A stretch of DNA of 64,000 nucleotides from Alicyclobacillus pomorum DSM 14955 (GCF_000472905.1 NZ_AXAR01000003.1:187305-251304); one strand, 5' to 3'; shown: positions 8,522 through 18,111, numbered from the stretch's first letter. Translations and numbers: made by a program. The notes: generated from the sequence alone by a model not told the origin.

Positions 8522-9192
8522 ATGCCTGGAGAGTGTTCGGATACCTGGTTTGGAAAGACATCAAGATTGAATTCCGCGGCAAGCAGTTTCTCGCGGCGAG
8601 TGCCACCTTCGGCGTCCTGATGCTGTTCATCACGGGCGTGGCGATGGATGCTGCGCCGTCGTTACCGGTCACGTGGAGCGCCGGGCTGCTCTGGTTGAAC
8701 GTATTTTTCACGACGGCCATCGGATTGACACGGCACGACCGAAAGGACAAGGAGTACGGGGCCAGCCTGGGCTTGCGATTAATCCCAGCAGACCCGAGTG
8801 TTGTGTACTACGCAAAGTGGGTCAGTACCTGTGCGTTGATTTTGTTGGCTCAGGCCGCATTGGTTCTTGCGTTCTTCGTCATGTTCAATCAACACACTCC
8901 ATCGCTTCTCGGGATGTTTGTGATGACTTTGGTTGGCGGTATTGTAGGGTTGTCTGGCATTGGCAGTTTCTTGTCTGCTGTCACTGCGGAAAGTGCTATG
9001 CGCGACTTGTTGTTACCGTTGTTGTTGTTTCCGCTCTCAGTGCCGTTGTTTCTGGCGGTGTTGAAAATTACCGTGGGGGCATTTTCTGCACCCGCGTTTA
9101 TCCCCTGGGTTTGGGTGGACGTGCTGGCAGGATACGTCGTCATGGTGGCCGTACTTCCCTGGTTGCTCTATGAGGTGTTGATGGAGGTTTGA
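8518..9192 (+). CDS. ccmB: Heme exporter subunit CcmB
   Basis: A 224-residue membrane protein with about six hydrophobic segments, beginning with WKDIKIEFRGKQFL, a cytosolic segment typical of CcmB that docks on CcmA. It forms the membrane part of the CcmAB transporter. The family is weakly conserved; the evidence is topology, N-terminal pattern, length and its place between ccmA and ccmC. Start and upstream stop overlap as ATGA. Confidence 0.88.
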   Translation: MNAWRVFGYLVWKDIKIEFRGKQFLAASATFGVLMLFITGVAMDAAPSLPVTWSAGLLWLNVFFTTAIGLTRHDRKDKEYGASLGLRLIPADPSVVYYAKWVSTCALILLAQAALVLAFFVMFNQHTPSLLGMFVMTLVGGIVGLSGIGSFLSAVTAESAMRDLLLPLLLFPLSVPLFLAVLKITVGAFSAPAFIPWVWVDVLAGYVVMVAVLPWLLYEVLMEV

Positions 9193-9196
9193 CGAC

Positions 9197-9895
9197 ATGA
9201 ACTGGCAGGTAAAGCTACTGGTTGTGCTGTTGGCGGCTTTCGGCGCTCTGGACTTGTACCTTGCGCTATTGTGGTCGCCGCCGGAAGCGCAGATGGGCGA
9301 TTTGGTGCGCATCATGTACTTTCACGTGGCAAGCGCCTGGACGGCCATGTTGGCATTCTCCGTGGCGTTTGTGACGGCCGTCTTGTATGTGATATTTCGG
9401 CAGATAAAATGGGATGTCATTTCCGTATCGTCGGTGGAGATTGGACTGGTGTACACGTCTATCACGTTGGTCACCGGGATGCTTTGGGCCAAGCCGATTT
9501 GGAACACCTGGTGGACCTGGGATCCACGGTTGACGACCACCCTCATCCTCTGGTTTTTGTTCATTGGCTATACATTGCTGCGCGGAACCGTCTCAGGTTT
9601 GGAGCGGAGAGCCTTGGTTTCTTCAATTTACGCCATCGTCGCCTTTGCCGACGTGCCAGTGATCCATCTGTCGGTGAAACTTTGGCGTTCGATTCACCCA
9701 GACTTGATCACCGACTCCGGTTTTCAAATGCCAGGCTCCATGGCGTTTACATTGATGTTTGGTTTTGTGGTGTTCCTGTTGGTCTACGTGTTGCTGCTGT
9801 ATATGCGGGCAAAATCGGAGTTCCTGCGGCTGCGTCTCTTTCAACTCCGCCAGGCCAGCAGGGCATTGTCCAGAGACGAAAGAGGGGGAATGTAG
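9197..9895 (+). CDS. ccmC: Heme-handling protein CcmC
   Basis: CcmC presents heme to CcmE. The 232-residue protein has six predicted membrane segments and the WWD signature (TWWTWDPRLT, about 104-113). Conserved axial histidines are seen in MYFHVASAW (about 43) and VIHLSVKLWRSIHP (about 156). ATG at 9197 follows GGAGG-like sequence in the end of ccmB, with 4 bases between the genes. Its stop is followed after one base by the ccmD start. Confidence 0.95.
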   Translation: MNWQVKLLVVLLAAFGALDLYLALLWSPPEAQMGDLVRIMYFHVASAWTAMLAFSVAFVTAVLYVIFRQIKWDVISVSSVEIGLVYTSITLVTGMLWAKPIWNTWWTWDPRLTTTLILWFLFIGYTLLRGTVSGLERRALVSSIYAIVAFADVPVIHLSVKLWRSIHPDLITDSGFQMPGSMAFTLMFGFVVFLLVYVLLLYMRAKSEFLRLRLFQLRQASRALSRDERGGM

Positions 9896-9896
9896 A

Positions 9897-10049
9897 GTGG
9901 TTCAACACCTGGGATATTTGTGGGCGGTGACCCTCATTGTTTGGGTGGGTACACTCGCTTATGTGATGTCCATCTTGCGCCGGCAGGCGCGCATTCAACG
10001 CGAACTCGAAGCGATGCAATCCCGCCTGGACGACTTGAGCCATCGTTGA
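9897..10049 (+). CDS. ccmD: CcmD-like small membrane protein
   Basis: A 50-residue protein with a single membrane segment (about 5-25) followed by a charged amphipathic helix (RRQARIQRELEAMQSRLDDL). This is the standard layout of CcmD, the small subunit that stabilises CcmABC-CcmE and aids holo-CcmE release. It begins with GTG at 9897, preceded by AGAGGGGGA. It closes the ccm operon. CcmD sequences are barely conserved, so the call is by size, topology and location after ccmC. Confidence 0.8.
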   Translation: MVQHLGYLWAVTLIVWVGTLAYVMSILRRQARIQRELEAMQSRLDDLSHR

Positions 10050-10135
10050 CATCGTACGACGATGCCGAGTTTCACCATCGATGTGTGCATGCGTTCGCGA
10101 TGGACGTGGACGGTTTGTCTTGACCCGGGCACCTG

Positions 10136-10621
10136 CTACTGCATGATTCGATTGACGAGGATGCCGCCGAAGACCGCGATGAATATGGACACCATCATGC
10201 GCACGACGGCAAACTCCGGACCATAGAATGGAACCTCTGCAGGGAGGCGCGGTAAGGAGACGAGCTGCCACGACGTGACGAATGCAAAAACTGCTCCTGG
10301 ACTCGCGTTGGCTGCCAATAGTCCCGATGCCAACGGGTACATGGCCCAGCGCGATCCGGTGCCGAGCATACCGAACATTGCCCCCAGCAAAATGCCGCCA
10401 ATCCCCGCCTCGCGTCCGAGCCAGCGCGCCACGATATGGACGTGGAAGAACTGTGATAACAAGCCAGCCGCTAACATTGACACGACAATCCAAGGAAGCG
10501 CTTGAACAAACATGTCGGCAGTGGTTTCCAGCCCTTCGGAAGCGATACCTGGGCGAAATATCCACAGCGCAACGTACGCGGCCACCGTGAATGCTGCGAA
10601 GGAAAGCAGGGTCTTGTCCAC
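10136..10621 (-). CDS. Small permease-like membrane protein
   Basis: A 161-residue protein with about four hydrophobic segments. The stretch VQALPWIVVSMLAAGLL and the glycine-rich GIGGILLGAMFGMLGTG resemble the repeat unit of the YraQ/ArsP-like permease family (DUF318), but the protein is about half the usual length, so it may work as a dimer. A GTG at 10621 is chosen because AGGAGG lies 8 bases upstream of it; a GTG at 10630 abuts that site. It follows the GH18 gene by 19 bases on the same strand, so the two probably share a transcript. Substrate unknown. Confidence 0.6.
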   Translation of the reverse strand: MDKTLLSFAAFTVAAYVALWIFRPGIASEGLETTADMFVQALPWIVVSMLAAGLLSQFFHVHIVARWLGREAGIGGILLGAMFGMLGTGSRWAMYPLASGLLAANASPGAVFAFVTSWQLVSLPRLPAEVPFYGPEFAVVRMMVSIFIAVFGGILVNRIMQ

Positions 10622-10640
10622 GCCAGACACCTCCTAGTCG

Positions 10641-11972
10641 CTACGACACGCTTTGGCGGAGGGATTGAATCATAGAATTCCACGTTTCGGTGCTGGACAA
10701 GCTCAGCGACCAAATCGCCACTCCCGGCAATCCGAGGTTGTTGACAAGGTCGAGTTTACGCTGCATCGTTCTGTCCGTCTCGTACCACCCGACCTCGTAC
10801 CCGTCTGGCTTGGGATACTTCACGTACATCAGCCCCAAATTGTCGTCCCACTGCCCTTTGACGTTGTGGTCTGTCAATACTTTGTTTACGTCGGGCGCGG
10901 CAATCGATTCACTATTGACGCTGCCGTCCTTGTGTACGTACCAGAACCTAGCGTAGAACGGAATGCCGAGAATCAGCTTGTCCGCGGGCACGCCTGTAGA
11001 CAACAGGTCATCCACGGATTCGGTGACCCACGGGACATCGGCGACCGGACCCGGAGTCGGATCGTTTTCCCAGTGTTCGTCGTACGCCATCAAAATCACG
11101 TAGTCGCAGTATTGTGCGAGCCCAGCGTGAAAGTACGCAGCCTCATCCTTGAGGTAGACAATGTCTGGCGTGATGTCTACCGAAAGTTGCACGCCCATCG
11201 GATGAAGCGCTTGGCTCAGTGCTTTGATAAACGCCGTGAAGTTTTGCTGGTCGCCCGAGCGAATGTTTTCAAAGTCAACGTTGACTCCATCCAAATGACC
11301 TTGATTCGCAGCGTTTGCCACGGACTGTACCAAGCGTTCACGTTGTCCCGGTTGACTGAGTACGGCGTGCGTGAGCCCAGCGCTGAACTGGTTGTCGAAC
11401 ATCGCCCACACTTTAATCTTGTGCGCATGCGCGTAGTCGACGACGCTGGCCTGCGTATGGTCGGTCAGAGTACCGTCTTGTGACGCGACAGACAACCACT
11501 TCGGACTGACGACGCTGATCCCCGGATTGTCATGAATCATATGGATGGTTCGTGAAGGTGTGTCGTAGGGCATCCAGCCGAGGGCCAGCTTTTTTGACGA
11601 TTGTTCCCAGGTTGAGAGGGATTGGAAAAGACTCCCTTGCATACCCGAGTTTGTACCGACGGCTGGGTCTGTAATCGGCAACTGCGCTGCCAACATGCCT
11701 TGTGGATTGGCCAACGGCAACTTCAGCGCCGTGGAGACGGCTTCCAGCAGTGAGTGACGTTCACCATCGTCAGACTTTTGATAGTTTGGGGTTCCAACGA
11801 GCTCGCTGATCTCCAATGACGCAAGACTCGTCGCCTCCATTTGTGCCGCGGACTGCCAGGACCCGCCTCCATACAATAATAGAAGGCTACCCAGGCAACC
11901 TGCGGCGATGACAATCATTCCAACGACGGCAGCAAACCAGCGTAGTAGAGCAGACGGAGTGTGGGGGTGCAT
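10641..11972 (-). CDS. Membrane-anchored GH18 family glycoside hydrolase
   Basis: A 443-residue protein with an N-terminal membrane anchor (about 12-34), a linker, and a GH18 barrel from about 128. The catalytic strand reads DGVNVDFENI with Glu235 as proton donor, as in spore cortex-lytic N-acetylglucosaminidases of the YaaH/SleL type rather than true chitinases. Other GH18 landmarks are VILMAYDEHW and LILGIPFYARFW. No LysM repeats are present. ATG at 11972 has AAAGGAG 7 bases upstream. A role in peptidoglycan or cortex turnover is likely but unproven. Confidence 0.85.
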   Translation of the reverse strand: MHPHTPSALLRWFAAVVGMIVIAAGCLGSLLLLYGGGSWQSAAQMEATSLASLEISELVGTPNYQKSDDGERHSLLEAVSTALKLPLANPQGMLAAQLPITDPAVGTNSGMQGSLFQSLSTWEQSSKKLALGWMPYDTPSRTIHMIHDNPGISVVSPKWLSVASQDGTLTDHTQASVVDYAHAHKIKVWAMFDNQFSAGLTHAVLSQPGQRERLVQSVANAANQGHLDGVNVDFENIRSGDQQNFTAFIKALSQALHPMGVQLSVDITPDIVYLKDEAAYFHAGLAQYCDYVILMAYDEHWENDPTPGPVADVPWVTESVDDLLSTGVPADKLILGIPFYARFWYVHKDGSVNSESIAAPDVNKVLTDHNVKGQWDDNLGLMYVKYPKPDGYEVGWYETDRTMQRKLDLVNNLGLPGVAIWSLSLSSTETWNSMIQSLRQSVS

Positions 11973-12092
11973 GTTGCGACTCCTTTCGAAGACGGGTTCA
12001 ACCTTCTTTGATGGTCGGTTCACAACTAGACTATGAATTGGATTTGTAGAATAGAAGAATCTGATGCGCAGATTTACCGGAGGGATTTCAAC

Positions 12093-12203
12093 ATGCCTCC
12101 GCTGAGTCGGCAATATCTGACGCTTAAGACGCCAGCGCTTCGTCGTAGTAAAATGGCGTTATGGGGTGAGCGTCTTGGGACAAACAAAGAAAACCATTCA
12201 TGA
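12093..12203 (+). CDS. Possible 36-residue protein overlapping the next gene
   Basis: ATG at 12093 is preceded by GGAGGGATTTCAAC, the best ribosome-binding site in this intergenic region. It opens a basic 36-residue reading frame with no recognisable domain that ends at 12203, inside the next gene in another frame. It may be a small protein, a leader peptide coupling translation to the downstream gene (which has a weak site of its own), or chance. Confidence 0.35.
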   Translation: MPPLSRQYLTLKTPALRRSKMALWGERLGTNKENHS

Positions 12204-12963
12204 GTGGGAAAAGGAATTAAACATCAAACTGTTGGACTTGGACGGGTTTGATGTGCGCGATGACCAACTGTTTACGCGGTTGTTTACCCGTAAAGAGTTC
12301 GAAAAATCAGCGGCCGAATGCACCATCATGAAGGTGCAAGAGGTGCCAAGCGTACAAGAGGAACCGAAGGTACAACAGGTGCCAAGAGTACAAGCAGTAC
12401 CCAAGGTACAACAAGTGCCAAGAGTACAAGAGGTATCCAAAGTGCAAGAGGCGCCCAAAGTACAAGAGGTACAAGACCGCATTTCCAAGCCTACACAGAG
12501 AAGGCGTTATAAGCTTTACATTGTTCCGTTGGTGTTGTTTACGATGCCTGTTGTTGCAACGGTTATCGTCAGCTTCATATTTCGAGCGATAACTCGTCTT
12601 ATCAACATCAGGTGGTACGTACCTGTATCCATACTGCTTGTGGATGTCGCGATGCTGCTCATCCAACCCAATGCAGCGGTGCTGTCCGGACCGTTTTTTC
12701 TCTGGTATCACTTGTTCAACATGTTGTACCATCAGTGGTTGCCGTTCTGGACACATGTTCGGTATTCCATTTTCCATCAACCACTCAACTTAATAGACAC
12801 GGACAAGCCGCTTTTTTACGACGTCGAAATTCACGGAACTCCACTGTACTTGTACTTTGGGTTGCCGCAGGCCATTACAAGTAGCCTGTTTTGGGCGACA
12901 AGCATCGCAAGTGTGAAGCACTTGCTGATAAACAGAAGGCGCCGCGATGGGGTGCGTCGTTAA
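12166..12963 (+). CDS. Membrane protein with VQ-x-VP repeats
   Basis: Unknown function, 265 residues. The N-terminal part (HEWEKELNIKLLDLDGFDVR, then LFTRKEFEKSAAECTI) resembles a short conserved domain found in small Firmicute proteins, recalled only loosely. Residues about 57-103 form a low-complexity repeat of five- to six-residue units of the type VQEVP/VQQVP with K/R. Two or more membrane segments follow (about 118-140, 145-165), and the C-terminal half has aromatic-rich membrane-like stretches. The start is GTG at 12166 or TTG at 12175; both have weak sites. The repeat DNA is itself tandem (about 12333-12475). Confidence 0.55.
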   Translation: MSVLGQTKKTIHEWEKELNIKLLDLDGFDVRDDQLFTRLFTRKEFEKSAAECTIMKVQEVPSVQEEPKVQQVPRVQAVPKVQQVPRVQEVSKVQEAPKVQEVQDRISKPTQRRRYKLYIVPLVLFTMPVVATVIVSFIFRAITRLINIRWYVPVSILLVDVAMLLIQPNAAVLSGPFFLWYHLFNMLYHQWLPFWTHVRYSIFHQPLNLIDTDKPLFYDVEIHGTPLYLYFGLPQAITSSLFWATSIASVKHLLINRRRRDGVRR

Positions 12964-13125
12964 GGCGCCATGTTTCGTCTTTGCCATTTGCGGTTGTGGG
13001 GATAGGGCGAGAGTAGTGCCTGAAGACGCAACGTCCGTTGTTTGGACAGGAAAACGAGGTGAGATCATTGGCGGAAAGAGTTTCGTTCGGTATCATGAGA
13101 GGTGAGAAGTGAGGGATCAGAATTC

Positions 13126-14061
13126 GTGTTAATGAACGCACATGGTTCGGTTTCAGAAGTCTCGCCGCGGATGCCCGAGGATGGCGAAGTCGCTTGGCTG
13201 CACCTTTGCCAACCGAGCCAAGCCGAACTGCAGGACATCGTCCACGACACCTTTGGGTGTCATCCGCTGGCCATCGAAGATATCGAGCATCTCGGGCAAC
13301 GTCCGAAGTTGGATTACTACAGAAACCAGCGTCATCCCCACGCCTTTATCACCTTTTACTCGATTGACCGACAGTTATCGGCGACGGAGTATTCCATTGT
13401 GGTTGGTAGGAACTACGTCATTACAGTGACACAACATCCGTTGTCGTGGTTGGACGATTTGTACAAGAGGACGCAGGAAAATCCGGACGTCATGTCGGAT
13501 GCAGGGACCTTATTGCACCGGATTCTCGACCATTGTGTCGACGGGTACTTTTCTGTGATGGACGAGTTGGAGGAGCGACTGGACTCTCTTGAGCGCCAAG
13601 TGTTTCACAACACGCGAAAGGATCTCGCTCCGACCATCTTTCGCCTGAAGCGAAAGCTTCACAAAATCCGGAGAGTTTCGTCGGATGGTAGAAACGTCAT
13701 CGGCATGCTCGCTCACGATGCGTTCCCCTACACGGAGGAGTCTCACCAGATTTACTTTCTGGACGTCTATGACCACATATCGAGGGTAGTGGACGGATTT
13801 GACGCCATTCGCGACAGCCTCAGCGGGCTCCTGGACCTGCAGACCGCACAGCGCGGAAACCGCATGAACGAAGTGATGAAAACCCTGACAATTTTCAGCA
13901 GTATTTTTCTTCCGTTGTCATTCATCGTCGGGGTATACGGGACGAACTTTCACGACATACCGGAACTTAACTGGAAATACGGCTACCTGTATTTGTGGTG
14001 CCTGATGATTACTGTCGCTGTGGGATTGGCCCTGTACTTCAAGAAAAGAGGATGGTGGTAG
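13126..14061 (+). CDS. corA: CorA-family divalent cation transporter
   Basis: A roughly 311-residue CorA-type channel: an N-terminal alpha/beta cytosolic domain, a long helix (about 140-250) and two C-terminal membrane helices. The loop between these reads YGTNF-HDIPELNWKYGY, where the canonical magnesium filter is YGMNF, so methionine of the GMN motif is threonine here. CorA proteins carry Mg2+ (also Co2+, Ni2+), and the relative ZntB exports Zn2+; the change leaves selectivity open. GTG at 13126 with GAGGGA about 10 bases upstream is preferred; an in-frame GTG at 13102 and ATG at 13132 are alternatives. Confidence 0.88.
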   Translation: MLMNAHGSVSEVSPRMPEDGEVAWLHLCQPSQAELQDIVHDTFGCHPLAIEDIEHLGQRPKLDYYRNQRHPHAFITFYSIDRQLSATEYSIVVGRNYVITVTQHPLSWLDDLYKRTQENPDVMSDAGTLLHRILDHCVDGYFSVMDELEERLDSLERQVFHNTRKDLAPTIFRLKRKLHKIRRVSSDGRNVIGMLAHDAFPYTEESHQIYFLDVYDHISRVVDGFDAIRDSLSGLLDLQTAQRGNRMNEVMKTLTIFSSIFLPLSFIVGVYGTNFHDIPELNWKYGYLYLWCLMITVAVGLALYFKKRGWW

Positions 14062-15053
14062 TCGTGACGTTCACCCATCCGGACATCGTCCGGATTGAAC
14101 TGCAGACACCGTTTCCAGTCGGTTCTGTCAACGCATATCTGATGCTCAGTGACGACGCGCGAGTACTCGTCGACTGCGGGCCGAACTACGATCCCGCGCG
14201 CGAAGCCTTGCAGACCTCCTTGGCAAGCCATGGGCTTCAGCCTGAAGATATCACCGCGCTTGTATTAACGCATGGGCACGTGGATCACGTAGGACTGGCG
14301 TCACTTTTTCAATCGCGGGGTGTGCCTGTCTACGCCTTACAGGGCGTACAAACGTGGTTAACGCCGGGCGGAGAGTGGGATCACTACCGCGCTGCGTTCT
14401 TTGAATCCTTGTACACTTCTATGGGTGTTCCTCGTGACTTGATAGCTCGTGCGAAACGGGATCTGTTTTTGTTACAAAAATGGAACGACCGGTCGGTCGT
14501 CGATGTGGAACTGGTGCCTGGCCAAACGCTGCCGTGGTTTCCCATGTACGAAGTACTACATGTGCCAGGACACGCGCAGGCGGCGCTCGCGTTGTGGAAT
14601 CGAGAGACGGGTGACATCTTGACAGGAGATCAGTTGTTGCCACACGTGTCTTCCAACGCGTTGATTGAGCCAACGCTTGATGCAACGGAAGGGCGGGCAG
14701 CTACCCGAACCCAGAGTCTGATTCAGTACCGAGCCAATTTGCAAGCGTTGGCGCGCATGGAGCTCGCTACAGCCTACCCAGGTCATGGGGACCCGTTTCA
14801 GGAGCCGAGAGATTTGATTCGGAGGAGACTCGCAGATCAAGAACGTCGCCAGTCACAGTTCTATGAACTGGTGGCAAAGGCGCCGAACTCCACCGCATTT
14901 GACATTGCGGTTAAGTTCTTTCCGCGGCACTTGAACCAACTTTCGCTAATTATGTCGGAGACGCTAGGATTCCTCGATTGGCTCGAAGCAGACGGAAAAA
15001 TCGCAGCGTTTGAGACACATGAGGGCGTCATTCGCTGGCGCTCCACACAGTAG
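14052..15053 (+). CDS. Metallo-beta-lactamase-fold hydrolase
   Basis: A 333-residue hydrolase with the MBL metal site THGHVDHVG (about 74-82), a further metal histidine in VPGHAQAA, an aspartate in LTGDQLLPH and a terminal histidine in AYPGHGDPF. The C-terminal winged-helix-like part (about 265-330) is typical of the LACTB2/YqgX-like group. Substrate unknown; glyoxalase II-like, thioesterase or RNase activity are all possible for this fold. The start overlaps corA by 10 bases; ATG at 14052 abuts AAGAGG, and GTG at 14064 is an alternative. Confidence 0.85.
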   Translation: MVVVVTFTHPDIVRIELQTPFPVGSVNAYLMLSDDARVLVDCGPNYDPAREALQTSLASHGLQPEDITALVLTHGHVDHVGLASLFQSRGVPVYALQGVQTWLTPGGEWDHYRAAFFESLYTSMGVPRDLIARAKRDLFLLQKWNDRSVVDVELVPGQTLPWFPMYEVLHVPGHAQAALALWNRETGDILTGDQLLPHVSSNALIEPTLDATEGRAATRTQSLIQYRANLQALARMELATAYPGHGDPFQEPRDLIRRRLADQERRQSQFYELVAKAPNSTAFDIAVKFFPRHLNQLSLIMSETLGFLDWLEADGKIAAFETHEGVIRWRSTQ

Positions 15054-15113
15054 AGGTAGGGACGCTGCATCTCGTGGTATGCTGAGTGAAGACGCGATGA
15101 AGGAGGCGGATGG

Positions 15114-15644
15114 ATGACATCCCGAAGTGGACTCACACATTTCGATGAAACGGGTAGACCTCAGATGGTGGACGTCTCCCACAAGCCCGCAACGGTGCGC
15201 GAGGCCGTGGCCGAAGCGTTTGTGTGGATGCAGTCTGAAACGCGGCGCGCGATTGAAGACCGACACGTCGCCAAGGGTGATGTCATACAAGTTGCAGAAC
15301 TCGCAGGCATCATGGCAGCCAAAAGGACGTCAGAATTGATCCCGTTGTGTCATCCAGTCCCACTGTCCAACGTCCGAGTCGTGACGGAGTGGGTCGATGG
15401 AATCGACGGCGACGAAGCGTGCCTGCGCGTTGTCGCTACCGCGAAGACGACGCACCAAACCGGCGTTGAACTGGAGGCCCTGACGGCTTGTACGGTGGCT
15501 GGGTTGACGATTTACGACATGTGTAAGGCCATCGATAGACGCATGTCCATTCGGGACGTGCGTTTGCTCCGCAAGTCAGGGGGAACCAGTGGCGTATTCG
15601 ACCTCAGTGCGACCGACACGCCCAGCGTTCTGAATGAGCCGTGA
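15114..15644 (+). CDS. moaC: Cyclic pyranopterin monophosphate synthase MoaC
   Basis: MoaC converts the MoaA product to cyclic pyranopterin monophosphate in molybdenum cofactor synthesis. Diagnostic segments are [65 protein letters not shown] and CKAID. The 176-residue length includes a slightly longer C-terminus than usual. ATG at 15114 follows GGAGGCGG. No other moa gene is nearby, so the pathway is encoded elsewhere. Confidence 0.97.
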   Translation: MTSRSGLTHFDETGRPQMVDVSHKPATVREAVAEAFVWMQSETRRAIEDRHVAKGDVIQVAELAGIMAAKRTSELIPLCHPVPLSNVRVVTEWVDGIDGDEACLRVVATAKTTHQTGVELEALTACTVAGLTIYDMCKAIDRRMSIRDVRLLRKSGGTSGVFDLSATDTPSVLNEP

Positions 15645-15654
15645 ATACGAGAGC

Positions 15655-15927
15655 CTAGTCACGGGACGGTCTGTGTCTTTTGGGGACAGGCCGTCCGCGC
15701 CAGCCTTCGCGCTTCAGCTTCCCGCGTTTCTTATCTCGATGGTAAATATAACCGCCTAAAAAAGCGGTTGCAGCCAAACCCAGCAGAAGTCCGAACGCGG
15801 CCCACACGACGTCGCTCACGCTTCCTGATGCAAGATACCACTCAATGTGCGTGCGAAACAGGTTGAGCCCTTCTCCTGCGACGAAAAACACCCCAATCAG
15901 AATTCCCCAGGCTACCAAATTTCTCAT
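15655..15927 (-). CDS. Small two-helix membrane protein
   Basis: A 90-residue protein of unknown function with two membrane segments (about 5-22 and 37-60) and a strongly basic C-terminus (HRDKKRGKLKREGWRGR), probably cytosolic. ATG at 15927 is preceded by GGAAGGA about 10 bases away. It is convergent with moaC and divergent from bkdR. Confidence 0.6.
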   Translation of the reverse strand: MRNLVAWGILIGVFFVAGEGLNLFRTHIEWYLASGSVSDVVWAAFGLLLGLAATAFLGGYIYHRDKKRGKLKREGWRGRPVPKRHRPSRD

Positions 15928-16059
15928 CTTCGCAGTCCTTCCGCATCCATGCTAGTCTAGCTTGTTTATCATCATAGCACAGCCAGTCCGTTTGCGTGGC
16001 TCTGTGCCTTACGTAACAGGGATGGTACAATGGCGAGTGGGGAAAGGGTGAACCACTGA

Positions 16060-18111
16060 ATGAACGTGGTGATTGTGGGCGCTGGACAAGGTGGCACCAA
16101 GCTGTTTCAAGCGCTGATTGGACATCCGAAGCTGAATGTTCTGTGCGTGGTTGACCATCTCGATGCGGCGCGTGGTATGCAGTTGGCGAGGCAGTACGGC
16201 ATACCTACGGAATCGGATTACCATGCTGCCGTGCCCACGTACTGCGGCAAGCCTGTAGACGTCGTCCTCGAGGTCACCGGTGACCCGCACGTCTATCAGA
16301 CCTTGCGAGAATTGGCGCCCGATGTCAGAGTGGTCTCCGGCGTGGACTTAAAGTTTTTCATGATCCTCATCGAAGACAAAGTCCACCTCATTCATGAGCT
16401 AGAGGCCCGGCAGCGAAACCTGCAATTGGTACTGAATGCCACGCATGACGCGATGATTGGGATTGGGAAGGATGGCTGCATTACGCTGTACAACGCAGCG
16501 GCAGAACACATCCTCGGTGTCCCCGTGGAGGCAGCGTACGGGATGCACGTAGAGGATGTGATACCAAACTCTCGCTTGTTGCACGTATTGGAAACGGGCG
16601 CGGAGGAATTGCATCAAGTACAGCGCGTGGGTGACGTGGAAGTCATCACGAGTTGTGTGCCTGTGTACAATGAGTCCCACGAGAGGATGGGAGCCATCGC
16701 CATACTTCGGGACGTCACGGAGTTGCGGAAACTGGCGGCGGAAGTGACCAACTTGCGAGAAGTGCAGACGATGCTGGAGGCAGTGATTCAGTCCACGCAG
16801 GACGCCATTTCGGTGGTCGACCAGCACGGCCGCGGACTGCTTATCAATGCGGCGTACACCCGTCTGACGGGACTCACGCCAGACCAGGTCCTGAACAAGC
16901 CTGCGGACGTCGATATCGCAGAAGGCGAGAGCATGCACATGCAAGTTTTACAAACGAGAAAGCCCGTGAAGGGCGTGCCGATGAAAGTCGGCCCCGGTCG
17001 CCGCGAAGTACTGGTGGACGTGGCGCCCATCCTTGTCGATGGGGAGCTACGCGGCAGTGTCGGCGTGATTCATGACGTGTCCGAAATCAAGCGGCTCACG
17101 GAAGAACTGGACAAGGCCAACAAGCTCATCCGCACGATGCAGGCGAAGTATACATTCGCTGAAATTGTCGGACGAAGTTCAGCCATGCTATTGGCGGTGG
17201 ACCAAGCGCGGAAGGCCGCACAGACACCGGCGACGGTCTTGTTGCGGGGAGAGTCGGGTACCGGCAAGGAGCTGTTCGCGCATGCCATTCACAACGAGAG
17301 CGACCGGAAGTACAATCCGTTCGTGCGAGTGAACTGTGCCGCGTTGTCGGAGACGTTACTGGAGAGCGAACTGTTCGGGTATGAAGACGGTGCGTTCACA
17401 GGTGCGAAACGCGGCGGCAAGCGAGGCCTCTTTGAAGAAGCCTCCGGCGGAACGTTGTTTCTCGACGAAATTGGAGAAATGAGCGTAGCGACTCAGGCGA
17501 AGTTGCTTCGTGCGTTGCAAGAGCGGGAAATCATGCGCGTCGGTGGAACACAGCCCATCCCGGTCGACGTGCGCGTGATTGCAGCTACACACGTAAACTT
17601 GGAACAGGCGGTCGCGGCGGGAAAGTTTCGCGAGGACCTGTACTACCGACTCAATGTAGTGCCCATAGTGATTCCACCACTTCGGTACCGCTTGGAGGAT
17701 TTGGAATCTCTGGCCATGCACATCATCTTTCGGCAGAATCAGGCCTTCGGACGTAACGTCACATGCATATCGAAGGGTGCGGTGGATGCACTGAGCAGCT
17801 ACGACTGGCCTGGCAATGTTCGCGAACTTGAAAACACCATCGGTCGCGCCATGATTCGCATGGGATATCAAGAAACCTGTCTGGAAGCACATCACTTGCC
17901 GGTGTTGAAGCCGCAACTGAGCAGGGGGGTATCGACGCCAGGAGATGGATATTTCGTGCCTGAGCACGGCACGTTGCAAGAGATTGTGCAGCAGGTCGAG
18001 AAGTCGGTGATTGAGCGCGTTCTTGGCGAAGTCGGCGGGAACAAAGCGGAAGCCGCGAGACGTCTCGGGATCTCTGTGCGTACACTGTACTACAAGTTGA
18101 GAACCCCATAG
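16060..18111 (+). CDS. bkdR: Sigma-54-dependent activator BkdR
   Basis: Enhancer-binding protein for the branched-chain keto acid operon downstream. Domains in order: a Rossmann-like domain with a dinucleotide-binding glycine pattern ([10 protein letters not shown], 1-120), PAS 1 (about 122-225), PAS 2 (about 235-345), the AAA+ domain with Walker A GESGTGKE (about 397), the sigma-54 contact loop GAFTGA (about 444) and Walker [10 protein letters not shown], and a Fis-type HTH ([20 protein letters not shown]) at the end. Length (683) agrees with B. subtilis BkdR. ATG at 16060 has a weak upstream site. The N-terminal domains could sense a metabolite or cofactor; inference. Confidence 0.92.
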   Translation: MNVVIVGAGQGGTKLFQALIGHPKLNVLCVVDHLDAARGMQLARQYGIPTESDYHAAVPTYCGKPVDVVLEVTGDPHVYQTLRELAPDVRVVSGVDLKFFMILIEDKVHLIHELEARQRNLQLVLNATHDAMIGIGKDGCITLYNAAAEHILGVPVEAAYGMHVEDVIPNSRLLHVLETGAEELHQVQRVGDVEVITSCVPVYNESHERMGAIAILRDVTELRKLAAEVTNLREVQTMLEAVIQSTQDAISVVDQHGRGLLINAAYTRLTGLTPDQVLNKPADVDIAEGESMHMQVLQTRKPVKGVPMKVGPGRREVLVDVAPILVDGELRGSVGVIHDVSEIKRLTEELDKANKLIRTMQAKYTFAEIVGRSSAMLLAVDQARKAAQTPATVLLRGESGTGKELFAHAIHNESDRKYNPFVRVNCAALSETLLESELFGYEDGAFTGAKRGGKRGLFEEASGGTLFLDEIGEMSVATQAKLLRALQEREIMRVGGTQPIPVDVRVIAATHVNLEQAVAAGKFREDLYYRLNVVPIVIPPLRYRLEDLESLAMHIIFRQNQAFGRNVTCISKGAVDALSSYDWPGNVRELENTIGRAMIRMGYQETCLEAHHLPVLKPQLSRGVSTPGDGYFVPEHGTLQEIVQQVEKSVIERVLGEVGGNKAEAARRLGISVRTLYYKLRTP

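Noticed and set aside
9747..10565. Long minus-strand open frame spanning ccmD and the permease gene
   Set aside because: It is antisense to ccmC/ccmD and out of frame with the permease, whose membrane segments are better supported.
10653..11483. 276-codon plus-strand frame opposite the GH18 gene
   Set aside because: Complement of conserved GH18 motifs; composition is atypical and no start site is visible.
12333..12475. CRISPR-like tandem repeats
   Set aside because: The short repeats are in-frame coding units without spacers and lack a palindromic repeat; no cas gene is present.
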